Assembly (NCBI RefSeq): GCF_018223745.1
Contig: NZ_CP073653.1
Coordinates: 5,382,001-5,446,000, forward strand
Origin: Clostridium beijerinckii
GTDB taxonomy: Bacteria; Bacillota; Clostridia; Clostridiales; Clostridiaceae
Direction: 5' to 3'
Length of the DNA: 64,000 nucleotides
The first letter of the stretch is position 1. The number at the start of each line of letters is the position of its first letter. The position numbers were made by a program, and so were the translations under genes. Positions 47,267-56,394 of this stretch are shown here, one piece after another. The notes under the pieces are model-generated. The model made no database searches. It had not been told where the DNA came from and was given only the letters and a program-made list of their open reading frames with translations.

Positions 47267-48025
47267 TATTTTCCCTCCTAGTTCTTTATCTGATGTCTAG
47301 CCACTGTAATATTCTCACAATATATGAAACTCCTCTTCCTAAAGTCAGATGAGTAACCGATTCACACTGAATCATATATTTAGGCTACCTGCTTAAGTAA
47401 TATATACAGTAACACGACCCTAAATAAGTTCAACTAATATCCAGCTAAGGACTCCCCCATCTGAATCAAGCTTCACTTAATAATACACATATAATAAAAT
47501 AGTCACTAATTTTTAATTATAAGACATTATCTGATAATTTTCAACTGTTGTTAATTTCCAATATAAAAATAAATTTAAATATATATATTTCAAAAATAAT
47601 CCTTCATCATAATTCTAAAAATATTACAAGAATTTTAGCCACAATTGTGAATTGTGAAACGTGTATTGTGAATTTACAACATATATCTAATACTCAAAAA
47701 AATAACAAGCTATGATGTCAGTATATTTTGCATTCTACTATACTGGTATGTATTACCTTATAGTTTTTATATGCTAAAAACTTTCATTACTTAGTACAAG
47801 GTAAAACTTCTCAGGTGAAGCTCTCTTTATCACCTGATTTCAGTTAAACTCATACCCACAACGGGTACAAAGTGATTTTAAATAATTCCAATATAACTTC
47901 TGAAATTTTAAATAACTTTCATGAAGGAATAAATCATATTATCTAAATTCACCTTGTCAATAACAAAATATATACTACATCTCTAACTCGTTATTTTCTA
48001 TAGTATTTCTTAGTGTCAAACAATA
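47267..48025. other. Long gap inside the ABC transporter operon
   Basis: 759 bp without a gene between the binding-protein and permease genes. It contains a hairpin CAGGTGA...TCACCTG (47812-47836), a dispersed 100-bp repeat (47580-47686), and an inverted-repeat region between about 47340 and 47470 (GTCAGATGAG / CTCCCCCATCTGAATC arms, with GATTCACACTGAATC). The gap may have grown by insertion. No reading frame was found. Confidence 0.55.
47580..47686 (-). repeat. Dispersed ~100-bp repeat (copy 2 of 3)
   Basis: The reverse complement reads ATATATGTTGTAAATTCACAATAC, ATTCTTGTAATATTTTTAGA, ATTATGATGAAGGATTATTTTTG and ATATATAT, colinear with the copies at 12542 and 63501. Confidence 0.7.
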
Positions 48026-48862
48026 TTAGTCTACTAATTTATTTACATCTACCACAAATTGGTTTATCTTATCTTCATCTTTTAATCTCTTTATTGTCTT
48101 ATTAACTTGCTCTAATAAATCTGCCGAGCCTTTTTTCATAGCTACAGCAGATCCTCCATTTGGATCTGTAATCTCCAATTTATCTGCAATTGCAATACCT
48201 TCGTTTTTTTCAACATTTATTTTGGCAACTGGTTGTTCAGCTAAAACCGCATCAACTTTATTGTTCTTTAAATCTAATATTAAATCAGTAACCTTGTCTA
48301 ATGACTTAATATTTGCTGCATCAAAGTTATCTTTTGCTATACCTTCTTGTATTGAACCTTTTTGCACTCCAATTTTCTTTCCTTTTAGATCTTCCATTTT
48401 AGTTATTCCAGCTTCATCACCTGATCTAAGTACAAATCTATGTGTCGCATTATAATATATATCTGAGAAATCTGCATTTTGTTTTCTTTCATCTGTTGGA
48501 GTCATACCTGCAAATACCATATCTATTTTATCTGATTGAAGTGCTACTAACAATCCATCAAACGCCATATCTTTTATTTCAAGTTCTACTCCTAAATCTT
48601 TTGCCATTTCTTTTGCAATTTCAATATCAAATCCAACTATTTGATCTTTTCCATCTATTTCTTTATGGAATTCATATGGTGGATAATCTGCGCTTGTTCC
48701 TATTACAAGCTTACCTTTTGATTTTATTGCCTGTAATGCAGAAGCATTACTGCTTGTGTTTTCTTTGTTTCCTTTAGTGCTGTTTCCACAGCCTACCATA
48801 CCTATTGCAATAACCGATGCTGCTGCAATAGCAACTAATTTTTTTACTATACCAACTTTCAT
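48026..48862 (-). CDS. Amino-acid ABC transporter substrate-binding lipoprotein
   Basis: 278 residues. The start MKVGIVKKL at 48862 is used because TTGGAGG lies just upstream; the earlier in-frame TTG overlaps that site. The signal peptide ends in lipobox MVGC (Cys about 25), so it is a membrane-anchored lipoprotein outside the cell. The family 3 solute-binding domain shows GKLVIGTSADYPPYEF, DKIDMVFAGMTPTDERK and GKKIGVQKGSIQEG. It binds a polar amino acid, probably of the arginine/glutamine/cystine group; the exact ligand is unknown. A promoter lies at 48904-48932. Confidence 0.93.
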   Translation of the reverse strand: MKVGIVKKLVAIAAASVIAIGMVGCGNSTKGNKENTSSNASALQAIKSKGKLVIGTSADYPPYEFHKEIDGKDQIVGFDIEIAKEMAKDLGVELEIKDMAFDGLLVALQSDKIDMVFAGMTPTDERKQNADFSDIYYNATHRFVLRSGDEAGITKMEDLKGKKIGVQKGSIQEGIAKDNFDAANIKSLDKVTDLILDLKNNKVDAVLAEQPVAKINVEKNEGIAIADKLEITDPNGGSAVAMKKGSADLLEQVNKTIKRLKDEDKINQFVVDVNKLVD

Positions 48863-48903
48863 TATTAATACCTCCAAAACTTTTCTCTACTAACGATAGC
48901 ATA

Positions 48904-48932
48904 ATTATACACACTTTTTTATATTTACTCAA
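48904..48932 (-). promoter_or_regulatory. Promoter of the ABC transporter operon
   Basis: TTGAGT (-35), a 17-bp spacer and a perfect TATAAT (-10) on the minus strand, about 40 bp before the start codon. No riboswitch was recognised between promoter and gene. Confidence 0.75.
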
Positions 48933-49228
48933 TAGAAATATGATAAAAAGTTTAATTATTATTCATTAAAATTAAATTTATCCTCATTACTTATTATATA
49001 TTTAAATATATATTTTATGTATTGGAAATAGTTATATATATTAGTATTATAAGGCTTGCAAGCTTGCTTTAAGCGTTTTTTAATCATTTTAAAATTATAA
49101 AAAAATTTTATTTAGTATTTCTATAATTTAAAATTCACAAAAAATTATGAAATTTTATTCTCATTAAATTTATATTATAATTTTTCACTTTGCATACTTT
49201 ATGAAAAATTATTCACATAATAAAAAAT
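48933..49228. other. Intergenic region upstream of the ABC transporter
   Basis: About 300 bp of AT-rich DNA. A small inverted motif GCTTGCAAGCTTGC near 49050 was noticed. No gene. Confidence 0.4.
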
Positions 49229-49270
49229 AAAAGCGGCACCATCATAAATATCATGTTATCGGTGCCGCCT
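49229..49270 (-). terminator. Terminator downstream of the helicase gene
   Basis: AAGCGGCACCATCATAAATAT...TTATCGGTGCCGCCT, a GC-rich 10-bp stem rare in this DNA, with a T-rich tract on the minus strand. It is 143 bp from the stop at 49413. Confidence 0.8.
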
Positions 49271-49412
49271 ACTTATTATTTAAAATTGATTATCTAGTTT
49301 AGTATATATAAACTTTAGATAGCATAGCTCATTCTATATAAAATTCTTTATTTTATATAGCCGTATAGCTTTTAAGATAATAAGGCCTGAGAGTTAAGTT
49401 TTTATAATGTAA

Positions 49413-51587
49413 CTATATTAAATACTTAACTGCAGACAACCTGTGCAACGCCCTAGTACACATTATATATTTAACTAACGGTTCGATCTCTTCACTTTCT
49501 ACTATTATAACTCCATCAAATTCTAATCCTTTTGCTAAATAAGCTGGTAGAAGTACTTTTCCACCCTTATACATAATATCATCATTATCTAAACTTTGAA
49601 CATTGATCTTTTCTTTAATAACATGAGAGAATTTATTCAATTCATTTTTATCCTTAAAGATTACTGCAATATTCTCGTATCCCTCTTCTTCATAATCTTC
49701 AATTAATGATATTATTGTATCAACAAATTCCTCATTATTATAAACTTCTTCTTCAATAACAGGTTCTCCTTTTCTAACCAACGGAACAATCTTGTCTTTA
49801 TCCAAGAATTTATTTGAATATTCCATTATCTCTTGAGTTGACCTATAACTCTTATTTAACTCATACTTTGTAATCTCCACATTAAGATCTTTAAATACAT
49901 CATCAAGGTGAAGCATTGCTGGTTCTTCACTAGTTGTTATTAATCTCTGATTTGAATCACCGACAATTGTATAACTCTTACAACCTGTTATTTCTTTAAT
50001 TATTTCAAATTGAATAAAACTATAATCTTGTGCTTCATCAATTACAATATGCTTTATCTCATTTTTTACTTTTATACCTTTTAACTTAATCATTAAATAA
50101 AGTATGCCAGATAAATCCATATAGCTTAGTCTTTCTTTATTCTCACCTAAGTCTTCATTATTAATATTTTCTAAGTCATTAATATAGTTTTTATCAGTAT
50201 CTAAATTAACAATTTTCTTATAAATATCTATTACTGGTTCGTACTTAATCCAAGTATCTAATTCATCACGAGATTTCATAACCGCTCTTACAATTTCTCT
50301 TATCTTAATTCTTTTTAAATATTCTAGATTATTTTTTTCTATTTCAAGTTCATTCTCTGATAAGCTGCTAATCTTTTCTTTAAACTCAGCATTTATCTTA
50401 TAAACTTCTTCATCTCTCTTATCTTTTATTTTAGATATTAATATTCTTTTTATTTTCTCACTTCTTCTAAACAAAGGCATATCCTTATAATAATTTGTAA
50501 ATAGTTCCTCTATCTCTTTAGCTGTAACAATCTCTTCTTTCTTAAATCTAATTGGTTGTATCTTAAAATATTCTTTATTTAAAATTTCTAAATTAGAATT
50601 TAATAAATCAACAAATGCCTTAGAGCTCTTATATCTATATTCTTCTAAAGTATCATCTTTTCCGTTCATAGCATCTTCAATATAGCTACCGAAACTCTTT
50701 ACATTTTCATATTTTAAATTAATTTCTTTCTTTGCAAAATTTTCAAAGGTTGTTTGTTTAATATTACTTTCTCCAAGCGAAGGCAGTACTTGAGCTATAT
50801 AATCCATAAAAATGTCATTAGGTCCAAAGATTAATACCTTATCTCCAAATTGTTTTCTAAAATTGTATAGTAAATATGATATTCTATGAAGTGCGATAGT
50901 TGTCTTTCCAGAACCAGCAACCCCATTTACAACAACTATTTTATTTCTATCCTCTCTTATAATCTCATCTTGTTCCTTTTGAATAGTCATTACTATATCT
51001 TTTAATTTATCTGATGAATTATCCGTTAAAACCATTTGTAGTATTTCATCTTTAACATCTATGGCTGAATCAAATACTCCCTTTAACTGACCTTTCTTAA
51101 TTACAAGTTGCTTTCTTGATAATATGTCTACTTCTATTTCTCCTGAAGGTGGATTATAACTTGATTTACCAAGAGTTCCTTTATAAAAAAGTGATGCAAT
51201 AGGTGCTCTCCAATCAACAATTAATGGTTCAAAACTATTTTCAAGCGTCAATCCATATCTACCCACATACATATCTTCTGGAATGTCTTCTCCTTCTTTA
51301 AACGAAACCTTTCCGAAATAAGGTATTTCCTTAAGCTTTGTATATTCCATAAGCCTTTTGTCAATTGTTCTATAAGCTTCTTCCTTCACATAATTTTCAT
51401 GATCAAAATAATCTATAATCTGGTCTTCATCATCTTTATATTCCTCAACGTATTTTTTTCTAGCCTCAAGGATATAGCTTGTGACATTCTTTCTTTTTTC
51501 TAAATACTTTAAAATTTCTTTATTTAGAATTTCTAAAATTTCACTTAGCTTTTCCTCTTCTCTTATAAAATCTACTTGTTTGCTCAA
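49413..51587 (-). CDS. HelD-like superfamily 1 helicase (RNA polymerase recycling factor type)
   Basis: 724 residues; TTG start with GGGGG at ten bases. The N-terminal coiled region (about 1-110; REEEKLSEILEILNKEIL) is typical of HelD. The SF1 ATPase motor has Walker A VNGVAGSGKTTIALHR (about 222), Walker B HIVIDEAQDYSFIQ (about 510), NKSYRSTQEIMEYSNKF and a C-terminal AKGLEFDGVIIV plus MCTRALHRL. The inserted middle region is charged. Family knowledge: HelD clears stalled RNA polymerase from DNA. A UvrD/Rep DNA helicase is the alternative, but the N-terminal arm favours HelD. A dyad symmetrical sequence surrounds the TATAAT at 51637. Monocistronic. Confidence 0.85.
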   Translation of the reverse strand: MSKQVDFIREEEKLSEILEILNKEILKYLEKRKNVTSYILEARKKYVEEYKDDEDQIIDYFDHENYVKEEAYRTIDKRLMEYTKLKEIPYFGKVSFKEGEDIPEDMYVGRYGLTLENSFEPLIVDWRAPIASLFYKGTLGKSSYNPPSGEIEVDILSRKQLVIKKGQLKGVFDSAIDVKDEILQMVLTDNSSDKLKDIVMTIQKEQDEIIREDRNKIVVVNGVAGSGKTTIALHRISYLLYNFRKQFGDKVLIFGPNDIFMDYIAQVLPSLGESNIKQTTFENFAKKEINLKYENVKSFGSYIEDAMNGKDDTLEEYRYKSSKAFVDLLNSNLEILNKEYFKIQPIRFKKEEIVTAKEIEELFTNYYKDMPLFRRSEKIKRILISKIKDKRDEEVYKINAEFKEKISSLSENELEIEKNNLEYLKRIKIREIVRAVMKSRDELDTWIKYEPVIDIYKKIVNLDTDKNYINDLENINNEDLGENKERLSYMDLSGILYLMIKLKGIKVKNEIKHIVIDEAQDYSFIQFEIIKEITGCKSYTIVGDSNQRLITTSEEPAMLHLDDVFKDLNVEITKYELNKSYRSTQEIMEYSNKFLDKDKIVPLVRKGEPVIEEEVYNNEEFVDTIISLIEDYEEEGYENIAVIFKDKNELNKFSHVIKEKINVQSLDNDDIMYKGGKVLLPAYLAKGLEFDGVIIVESEEIEPLVKYIMCTRALHRLSAVKYLI

Positions 51588-51614
51588 TATTGTGACCCCC
51601 TTAGATCAATAGGC

Positions 51615-51656
51615 AGTTAATTCATCACCTTGAAGTATTATATAGGGTGATTAACT
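51615..51656 (-). promoter_or_regulatory. Dyad around the helicase -10 box (possible operator)
   Basis: AGTTAATTCATCACC (51615-51629) and GGTGATTAACT (51646-51656) are inverted copies flanking TATAAT (minus strand, 51637-51642). Because the -10 lies between the arms, the dyad is more likely an operator than an RNA hairpin. Inference only. Confidence 0.4.
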
Positions 51657-51768
51657 ACCAATAACTAATCTTTTATTTCTTCCTGTGAAATATTATTATA
51701 CCCTTATGCCAATATTTTCACACAAATTCCATGAATTTTGTATTGTTAATTATACATTTAAACTATAA

Positions 51769-51901
51769 AATGCACAATGTATGGCTAAAAACTCTTTTTA
51801 GGTTTCATTCCTCCACTGTGCATTAAATACTATATTTACATTTTTATAGTTCTCTATTTCTAAAAGTATTATCTTATGAAGAGCCGATGGCTTTTCTTCA
51901 T
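51769..51901 (-). terminator. Inverted repeats downstream of ftsH
   Basis: A hairpin ATGAAGAGCCGATGGCTTTTCTTCAT (51876-51901) lies 43 bp after the ftsH stop and is the likely terminator. A second, wider inverted repeat (AATGCACA...TGTGCATT, 51771-51826) follows. Confidence 0.6.
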
Positions 51902-51944
51902 TAACTTATCACTTGAAACCTGCCATTAATGTCAACTTGTTTCT

Positions 51945-54077
51945 TTAAATATTATCAGTTTCAGAATCCTTTTTAGCAGTTTCCTCTTCTTTAGATATAA
52001 ATCTATCATCATTAATATTTTCAGCTGCGCCCTCTGCCTTAGCGTCACTTTCCATAATTATAGATGTTTGATTACTTGCTATTAATTCTGATTTCGCTAA
52101 ATCTTGAAAATCTCTTTGTGACTTTTCAGACTTATCATCTATAACAATATCTAAAGCATGCTTTTTAGCTCTTCTTTCTGCTAACTCTTTTACTCTCTTT
52201 TCGTTCTCTGATTTTTCCTTTTCTTTTTCTTCCTTCATTTCAGGATATTTTTCATAGACTAAATCAAAGAATTCTTCTCCAAATATTGTTTCTTTCTCTA
52301 AAAGTACTTCCGAAATTTTATCTAATAAATCTCTATTATCTCTAAGAATCTGTCTAGCATTTGCATGAGCATGCTTTATTATTCTTAGTGTTTCTTCATC
52401 TAAAATAGTAGAAGTCTCTTCACTACAGTTTCTGACAGCTCTACCATCTAGATATCTATTTTGCACTGATTCTAAAGCCATCATATCAAATCTATCACTC
52501 ATTCCGTAAATAGAAACCATGCTTCTAGCCTGTTGAGTAGCTCTTTCTATATCATTTGAAGCTCCTGTAGAAACTAAATCAAATACTTCCTCTTCAGCAG
52601 ATCTACCACCAAGCATTACAGTAATTTGATTTATTAATTCTTCTCTAGATGTCAAATATTTTTCTTCTTCTGGTAATTGCATAGTATAACCTAATGCTCC
52701 CATAGTTCTAGGTACTATTGTTATTTTATGTACAGGATCTGCTCCTTTAAGCATCGCTGCAACAAGTGCATGCCCAACTTCATGGAATGCAACAACTTCT
52801 CTTTCCTTAGGTGATAGAATTCTATCTTTCTTTTCTTTACCTGCAATTATAACCTCAACGGCTTCTCTTAAGTCCTCTTGAAGAACTGTTTTTCTTCTTC
52901 TTCTTACAGCTCTTAAAGCACCTTCATTAATGATATTCGCAAGATCGGCCCCTACAGCACCTGGAGTACTCTTAGCTATTTCAGCTAAATCCACATCAGG
53001 TCCTAGCATTACATTCTTTGCATGAACATGAAGTATAGCTTCTCTTCCTTTAAAGTCTGGCCTATCAACTATAACTCTTCTATCAAATCTACCTGGTCTT
53101 AAAAGAGCCTTATCAAGTATTTCTGGTCTATTTGTAGCTCCAAGTAAAACTACACCTTTAGATGAATCAAATCCATCCATTTCAGAAAGTAATTGATTTA
53201 AAGTTTGTTCTCTTTCATCGTTACTTTGCATTTGATTATCTCTGCTCTTACCAATTGCATCAATTTCATCTATAAAAATAATACATGGAGCTTTAGCTAC
53301 TGCATCTTTGAATAATTCTCTTACTCTTGATGCTCCAACTCCAACGAACATTTCAACAAAACTTGAACCTGAAAGCGAGAAAAATGGGACTCTTGCTTCT
53401 CCTGCAACTGCTTTTGCAATAAGAGTCTTTCCTGTTCCCGGAGGTCCTACAAGTAAAACACCTTTAGGTAATTTAGCTCCAATTTCAGTATATTTAGCTG
53501 GCGCATTTAAGAAATCTATTACTTCTTTTAAGGATTCTTTAGCTTCTTCCTGACCTGCCACATCATCAAAAGTCACTTTTATTTCACTTTCCATGTAGAC
53601 CTTAGCGTTATTTTTACCGATGCCCATGACACCGCCTCCGCCTCCGCCCATCTTAGAGAATAAAAATCTCCACATGAAGAATATAAGAACCATAGGCAAT
53701 ATCCAAGTAAGGAGAATATTCATCATTGGTGATTCTTTAGGATTTTTACCTGTAAAATCAATACCAGCTGCATTAAGCTTAGTTATTAATGTTTCATCCT
53801 TTACATTTGCTGTATACAAAGTTTTTCCTTTGTACTCTTCATTATCTTCACTTGGCGTTATTAATAAGTTTTCTGTAGTTATAGTAACTTTAGAGATCTC
53901 TTTATTATCAAGCAATCTTAGAAATTCGTTATAAGTAATCTCTTTTGTTGTAGCTTCTTCTCTTGCATAATTAAACGCCATCAAAAATGCAAAAGCTATT
54001 AAAAAATAAGTAATTGCTATAGTAAAAGAATTCTTATTTTTGTTATTCTTTTTATTACCATTATTATTATTCTGCAT
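51945..54077 (-). CDS. ftsH: ATP-dependent zinc metalloprotease FtsH
   Basis: 710 residues, membrane-bound AAA+ protease degrading misfolded membrane proteins and regulators. It has a polar Asn/Lys start, TM1 (about 20-40), a short extracytoplasmic domain ([17 protein letters not shown]), TM2 (about 118-138), and an AAA module with Walker A GPPGTGKT and Walker [12 protein letters not shown]. The second region of homology is [21 protein letters not shown]. The zinc-binding [12 protein letters not shown] carries the protease Glu. Beyond about residue 615 there is an unusual charged extension of some 95 residues (Glu/Lys-rich, then [20 protein letters not shown]), longer than in E. coli FtsH. 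GGAAGG upstream supports the start. Monocistronic. Confidence 0.96.
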   Translation of the reverse strand: MQNNNNGNKKNNKNKNSFTIAITYFLIAFAFLMAFNYAREEATTKEITYNEFLRLLDNKEISKVTITTENLLITPSEDNEEYKGKTLYTANVKDETLITKLNAAGIDFTGKNPKESPMMNILLTWILPMVLIFFMWRFLFSKMGGGGGGVMGIGKNNAKVYMESEIKVTFDDVAGQEEAKESLKEVIDFLNAPAKYTEIGAKLPKGVLLVGPPGTGKTLIAKAVAGEARVPFFSLSGSSFVEMFVGVGASRVRELFKDAVAKAPCIIFIDEIDAIGKSRDNQMQSNDEREQTLNQLLSEMDGFDSSKGVVLLGATNRPEILDKALLRPGRFDRRVIVDRPDFKGREAILHVHAKNVMLGPDVDLAEIAKSTPGAVGADLANIINEGALRAVRRRRKTVLQEDLREAVEVIIAGKEKKDRILSPKEREVVAFHEVGHALVAAMLKGADPVHKITIVPRTMGALGYTMQLPEEEKYLTSREELINQITVMLGGRSAEEEVFDLVSTGASNDIERATQQARSMVSIYGMSDRFDMMALESVQNRYLDGRAVRNCSEETSTILDEETLRIIKHAHANARQILRDNRDLLDKISEVLLEKETIFGEEFFDLVYEKYPEMKEEKEKEKSENEKRVKELAERRAKKHALDIVIDDKSEKSQRDFQDLAKSELIASNQTSIIMESDAKAEGAAENINDDRFISKEEETAKKDSETDNI

Positions 54078-54286
54078 CTAATCACCTTCCCATTATATTT
54101 ATTAATCATTATGTCCAATACTGTACTACTTTTATATTCATCAATTTCCTATATAAGTAACACAATTTCAGACAATATAGCATTTCATTTACCTTTTCAC
54201 CTTTGTTACAAGTTAGGCTAAATATCAAACTTAATTATATCTGAATTGATTTTAAATTTATATTTTATTAATATTCATAAATCAGC

Positions 54287-54511
54287 TCATTCTTCCCACA
54301 TATCTTTCATCTTATTATCTATTTGTTTTTTGCGAATTTCTGTGGACTTTTTATCTACTTTAAAATATTTATTATCTATATTAATTAAAATATCTCCTTC
54401 TTTAAAATCCCCTGTAACATTCCTAATAGATATTTTATCTATATCCCCATTTTCCTTTTCAATTATAACATAATTTCCTTCTACTCTATCTATTATATAC
54501 TTTTCACTCAC
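54287..54511 (-). CDS. DUF3006 small protein
   Basis: 74 residues, GTG start with GAGGA upstream. The sequence MSEKYIIDRVEGNYVIIEKENGDIDKI, GDFKEGDIL and DNKYFKVDKKST matches the DUF3006 pattern: a short beta-barrel-like small domain found in Firmicutes, with no known role. The C-terminal 25 residues are charged and helical (EIRKKQIDNKMKDMWEE). It lies between ftsH and the two signal peptidase genes on the same strand; co-transcription with lepB is possible but not shown. Confidence 0.78.
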   Translation of the reverse strand: MSEKYIIDRVEGNYVIIEKENGDIDKISIRNVTGDFKEGDILINIDNKYFKVDKKSTEIRKKQIDNKMKDMWEE

Positions 54512-54718
54512 TTAGCATCCTCTTTTCACAGTATAAATTAATTCCAAGAATAGTGAATAGCTTACTTAGAGAGCGAACGCAAGTAAGTTTTCCTCTAATC
54601 ACCTAAATTATACAGTATATCTATGAAAATATCACCAATAACTCTTAGTAATCACTAAAAAATAACAAGTGAGCTTGCTAGTCTATCTTGCACCATATTA
54701 TATTCTTAAGTCTTACTA

Positions 54719-55384
54719 TTAATTTAAGCTTCCAAAATCTTTAAATGGATAGAATTTTAATACAGCTCTTCCTTCTATATTTGAGGCATCTATATATGGA
54801 TTAATCCATCTTCTTGCATCATTTGATCGGCTCCTATTATCTCCTAAAAAGAAAAACTTATTTTCAGGCACATCGAAAACCCCATCAAAATTTTCATTAT
54901 TTTTTACATAATCTTCTTTAATATCTGATCCATTTACAGTAACAGTACCGCTGTGTATTTCAATGTGATCTCCCGGAAGACCTATAACTCTTTTTATAAG
55001 AACCTCATCAAGTTCCTTTGAATAGAATACTGCTATATCTCCTCTATTAATCCTACTAGTGTCATAAATTCTAGTTACTATTAATTTATCGCCAATATTT
55101 AAAGTAGGAACCATTGATTCACTAGGTATATATACGGTGTAAATCAAAAATTTATTTATTAAAAAAGCCATTCCTATAGCTGCTATTATAGGAATTATCC
55201 ACTCTCTAAAGAAAGTGCTTTCAAACGAAAAACTTCCTATAATATTTTTATTAGATAGCAATTCTTTATTCTCTTTTTTGTCTAATTTTTTCTTTAGAAA
55301 ATCGTTATCTGACTTATTAGTGATGTTATCAGAACAATTTAAATCTATGTCCTTTGATTCCATTACATAATCATTTTCATTCAT
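54719..55384 (-). CDS. lepB: Type I signal peptidase (longer of two)
   Basis: 221 residues. The start MNENDYVMES at 55384 is chosen because AGGGAG precedes it at seven or more bases. A cytoplasmic polar N-terminal extension of about 60 residues (DLNCSDNITNKSD) is followed by one TM helix (about 67-85), then the catalytic Ser in IPSESMVPTL, catalytic Lys in VLIKRVIGLPGD, and the conserved box FFLGDNRSRSNDAR. It cleaves signal peptides of exported proteins outside the membrane. The second copy (55469) lies immediately upstream with an 84-bp gap, indicating tandem duplication; they differ strongly in the N-terminal region. Confidence 0.93.
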   Translation of the reverse strand: MNENDYVMESKDIDLNCSDNITNKSDNDFLKKKLDKKENKELLSNKNIIGSFSFESTFFREWIIPIIAAIGMAFLINKFLIYTVYIPSESMVPTLNIGDKLIVTRIYDTSRINRGDIAVFYSKELDEVLIKRVIGLPGDHIEIHSGTVTVNGSDIKEDYVKNNENFDGVFDVPENKFFFLGDNRSRSNDARRWINPYIDASNIEGRAVLKFYPFKDFGSLN

Positions 55385-55468
55385 TAAATGTTCTCCCTTT
55401 TGCAAGATTCGTTTATCTTATACCACATACTAAGTAGTATTCACACTTTATAAAAAATTTAACTCATA

Positions 55469-56023
55469 TTACTTTAATATTTCAAAATCTTTTATGGGAT
55501 AATACTTTACTTGAGCCTTTCCTTCTATATATGATTCATCAACATAAGGATCCTTCCAATACCTAGAATCATCTGAGTTAGCTCTATTATCACCTAAGAA
55601 GAAATACTTATTATCTGGTACTTTAAAACTTCCATTGTATATCTCATTATTTTTCACATAGTCTTCCTTGAGCTCCTGACCGTTTCTATAAACAACACCA
55701 TTTTTAATTTCTATAACATCTCCTGGAAGTCCTATTAATCTTTTTATTAAAATTTCCCCTTTAAATTCGTCATTTTTAAATAATACAATATCTCCTTCTT
55801 TTAAATTTTTAGGATTATGTACTCTAGTCACTAGCAATCTGTCTTTAACTTCTAATGTTGGAATCATAGATCCGCTTGTAATCCAAACACCGTATCCCAC
55901 AAAATTCCATACAAGAAGTGCTATGCAAAGAACAACTGCAATATCAATTATCCATTCATTTAATATGGACTTCTTTTTTTCTTTTTTATCTGCTACAATT
56001 TCATCTTCGTTATTTTCTGCCAC
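55469..56023 (-). CDS. Type I signal peptidase (shorter of two)
   Basis: 184 residues. The GTG at 56023 (VAENNEDEIVADKK) is preferred over a codon 30 bases upstream because GGAGG lies seven bases before it. A short polar start precedes one TM helix (about 22-45). Catalytic Ser is in WITSGSMIPTL (SGSM rather than SESM), and the Lys in ILIKRLIGLPGD; the conserved FFLGDNRANSDDSR box is intact. Same role as the downstream copy. A triplicated GCGC-hairpin sequence lies upstream. Confidence 0.93.
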   Translation of the reverse strand: MAENNEDEIVADKKEKKKSILNEWIIDIAVVLCIALLVWNFVGYGVWITSGSMIPTLEVKDRLLVTRVHNPKNLKEGDIVLFKNDEFKGEILIKRLIGLPGDVIEIKNGVVYRNGQELKEDYVKNNEIYNGSFKVPDNKYFFLGDNRANSDDSRYWKDPYVDESYIEGKAQVKYYPIKDFEILK

Positions 56024-56116
56024 AATATTACCTCCATATCCCAAATTACACATAATTTTTCATTAATACCCCATTTTTCATAATCCTTAATTATATAAAT
56101 CATTTCACTTAAAAAG

Positions 56117-56222
56117 TTCTTGATCGCGCTTCGCGCTTTTTTCTAATTAAAATGATCTTGGTTGCGCTTCGCGCTTTTTTCTAAATTAAAATGATCTTGG
56201 TTGCGCTTCGCGCTTTTTTCTA
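56117..56222 (+). repeat. Three tandem ~38-bp units with GCGC hairpin and T-run
   Basis: Units centred on GCGCTTCGCGC followed by six T (56126-56142, 56164-56180, 56203-56219), spaced 38 and 39 bp, with flanks CTAATTAAAATGATCTTGGTT. Each unit looks like a small intrinsic terminator on the plus strand, although no plus-strand gene leads into it. The unit is far more GC-rich than its surroundings. Confidence 0.9.
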
Positions 56223-56300
56223 ATGTGCATATTTTAATATGCTATATTAGTATAACATATTTTACTATCTAAAATATTTATAAGATGTTAATTTTATAAC

Positions 56301-56334
56301 AAAAATATGCACCAATCTTAAAAATTAGTGCATA
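56301..56334 (-). terminator. Terminator of lysA
   Basis: TATGCACCAAT...ATTAGTGCATA (11-bp stem with one G-T pair) is followed on the minus strand by TTTTTGTT. It lies about 60 bp after the lysA stop. Confidence 0.8.
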
Positions 56335-56394
56335 ATCCTTTTAGGAAATCTATATAATTTAAATTCTTACTTAAACATATTCAAATACTTATAT

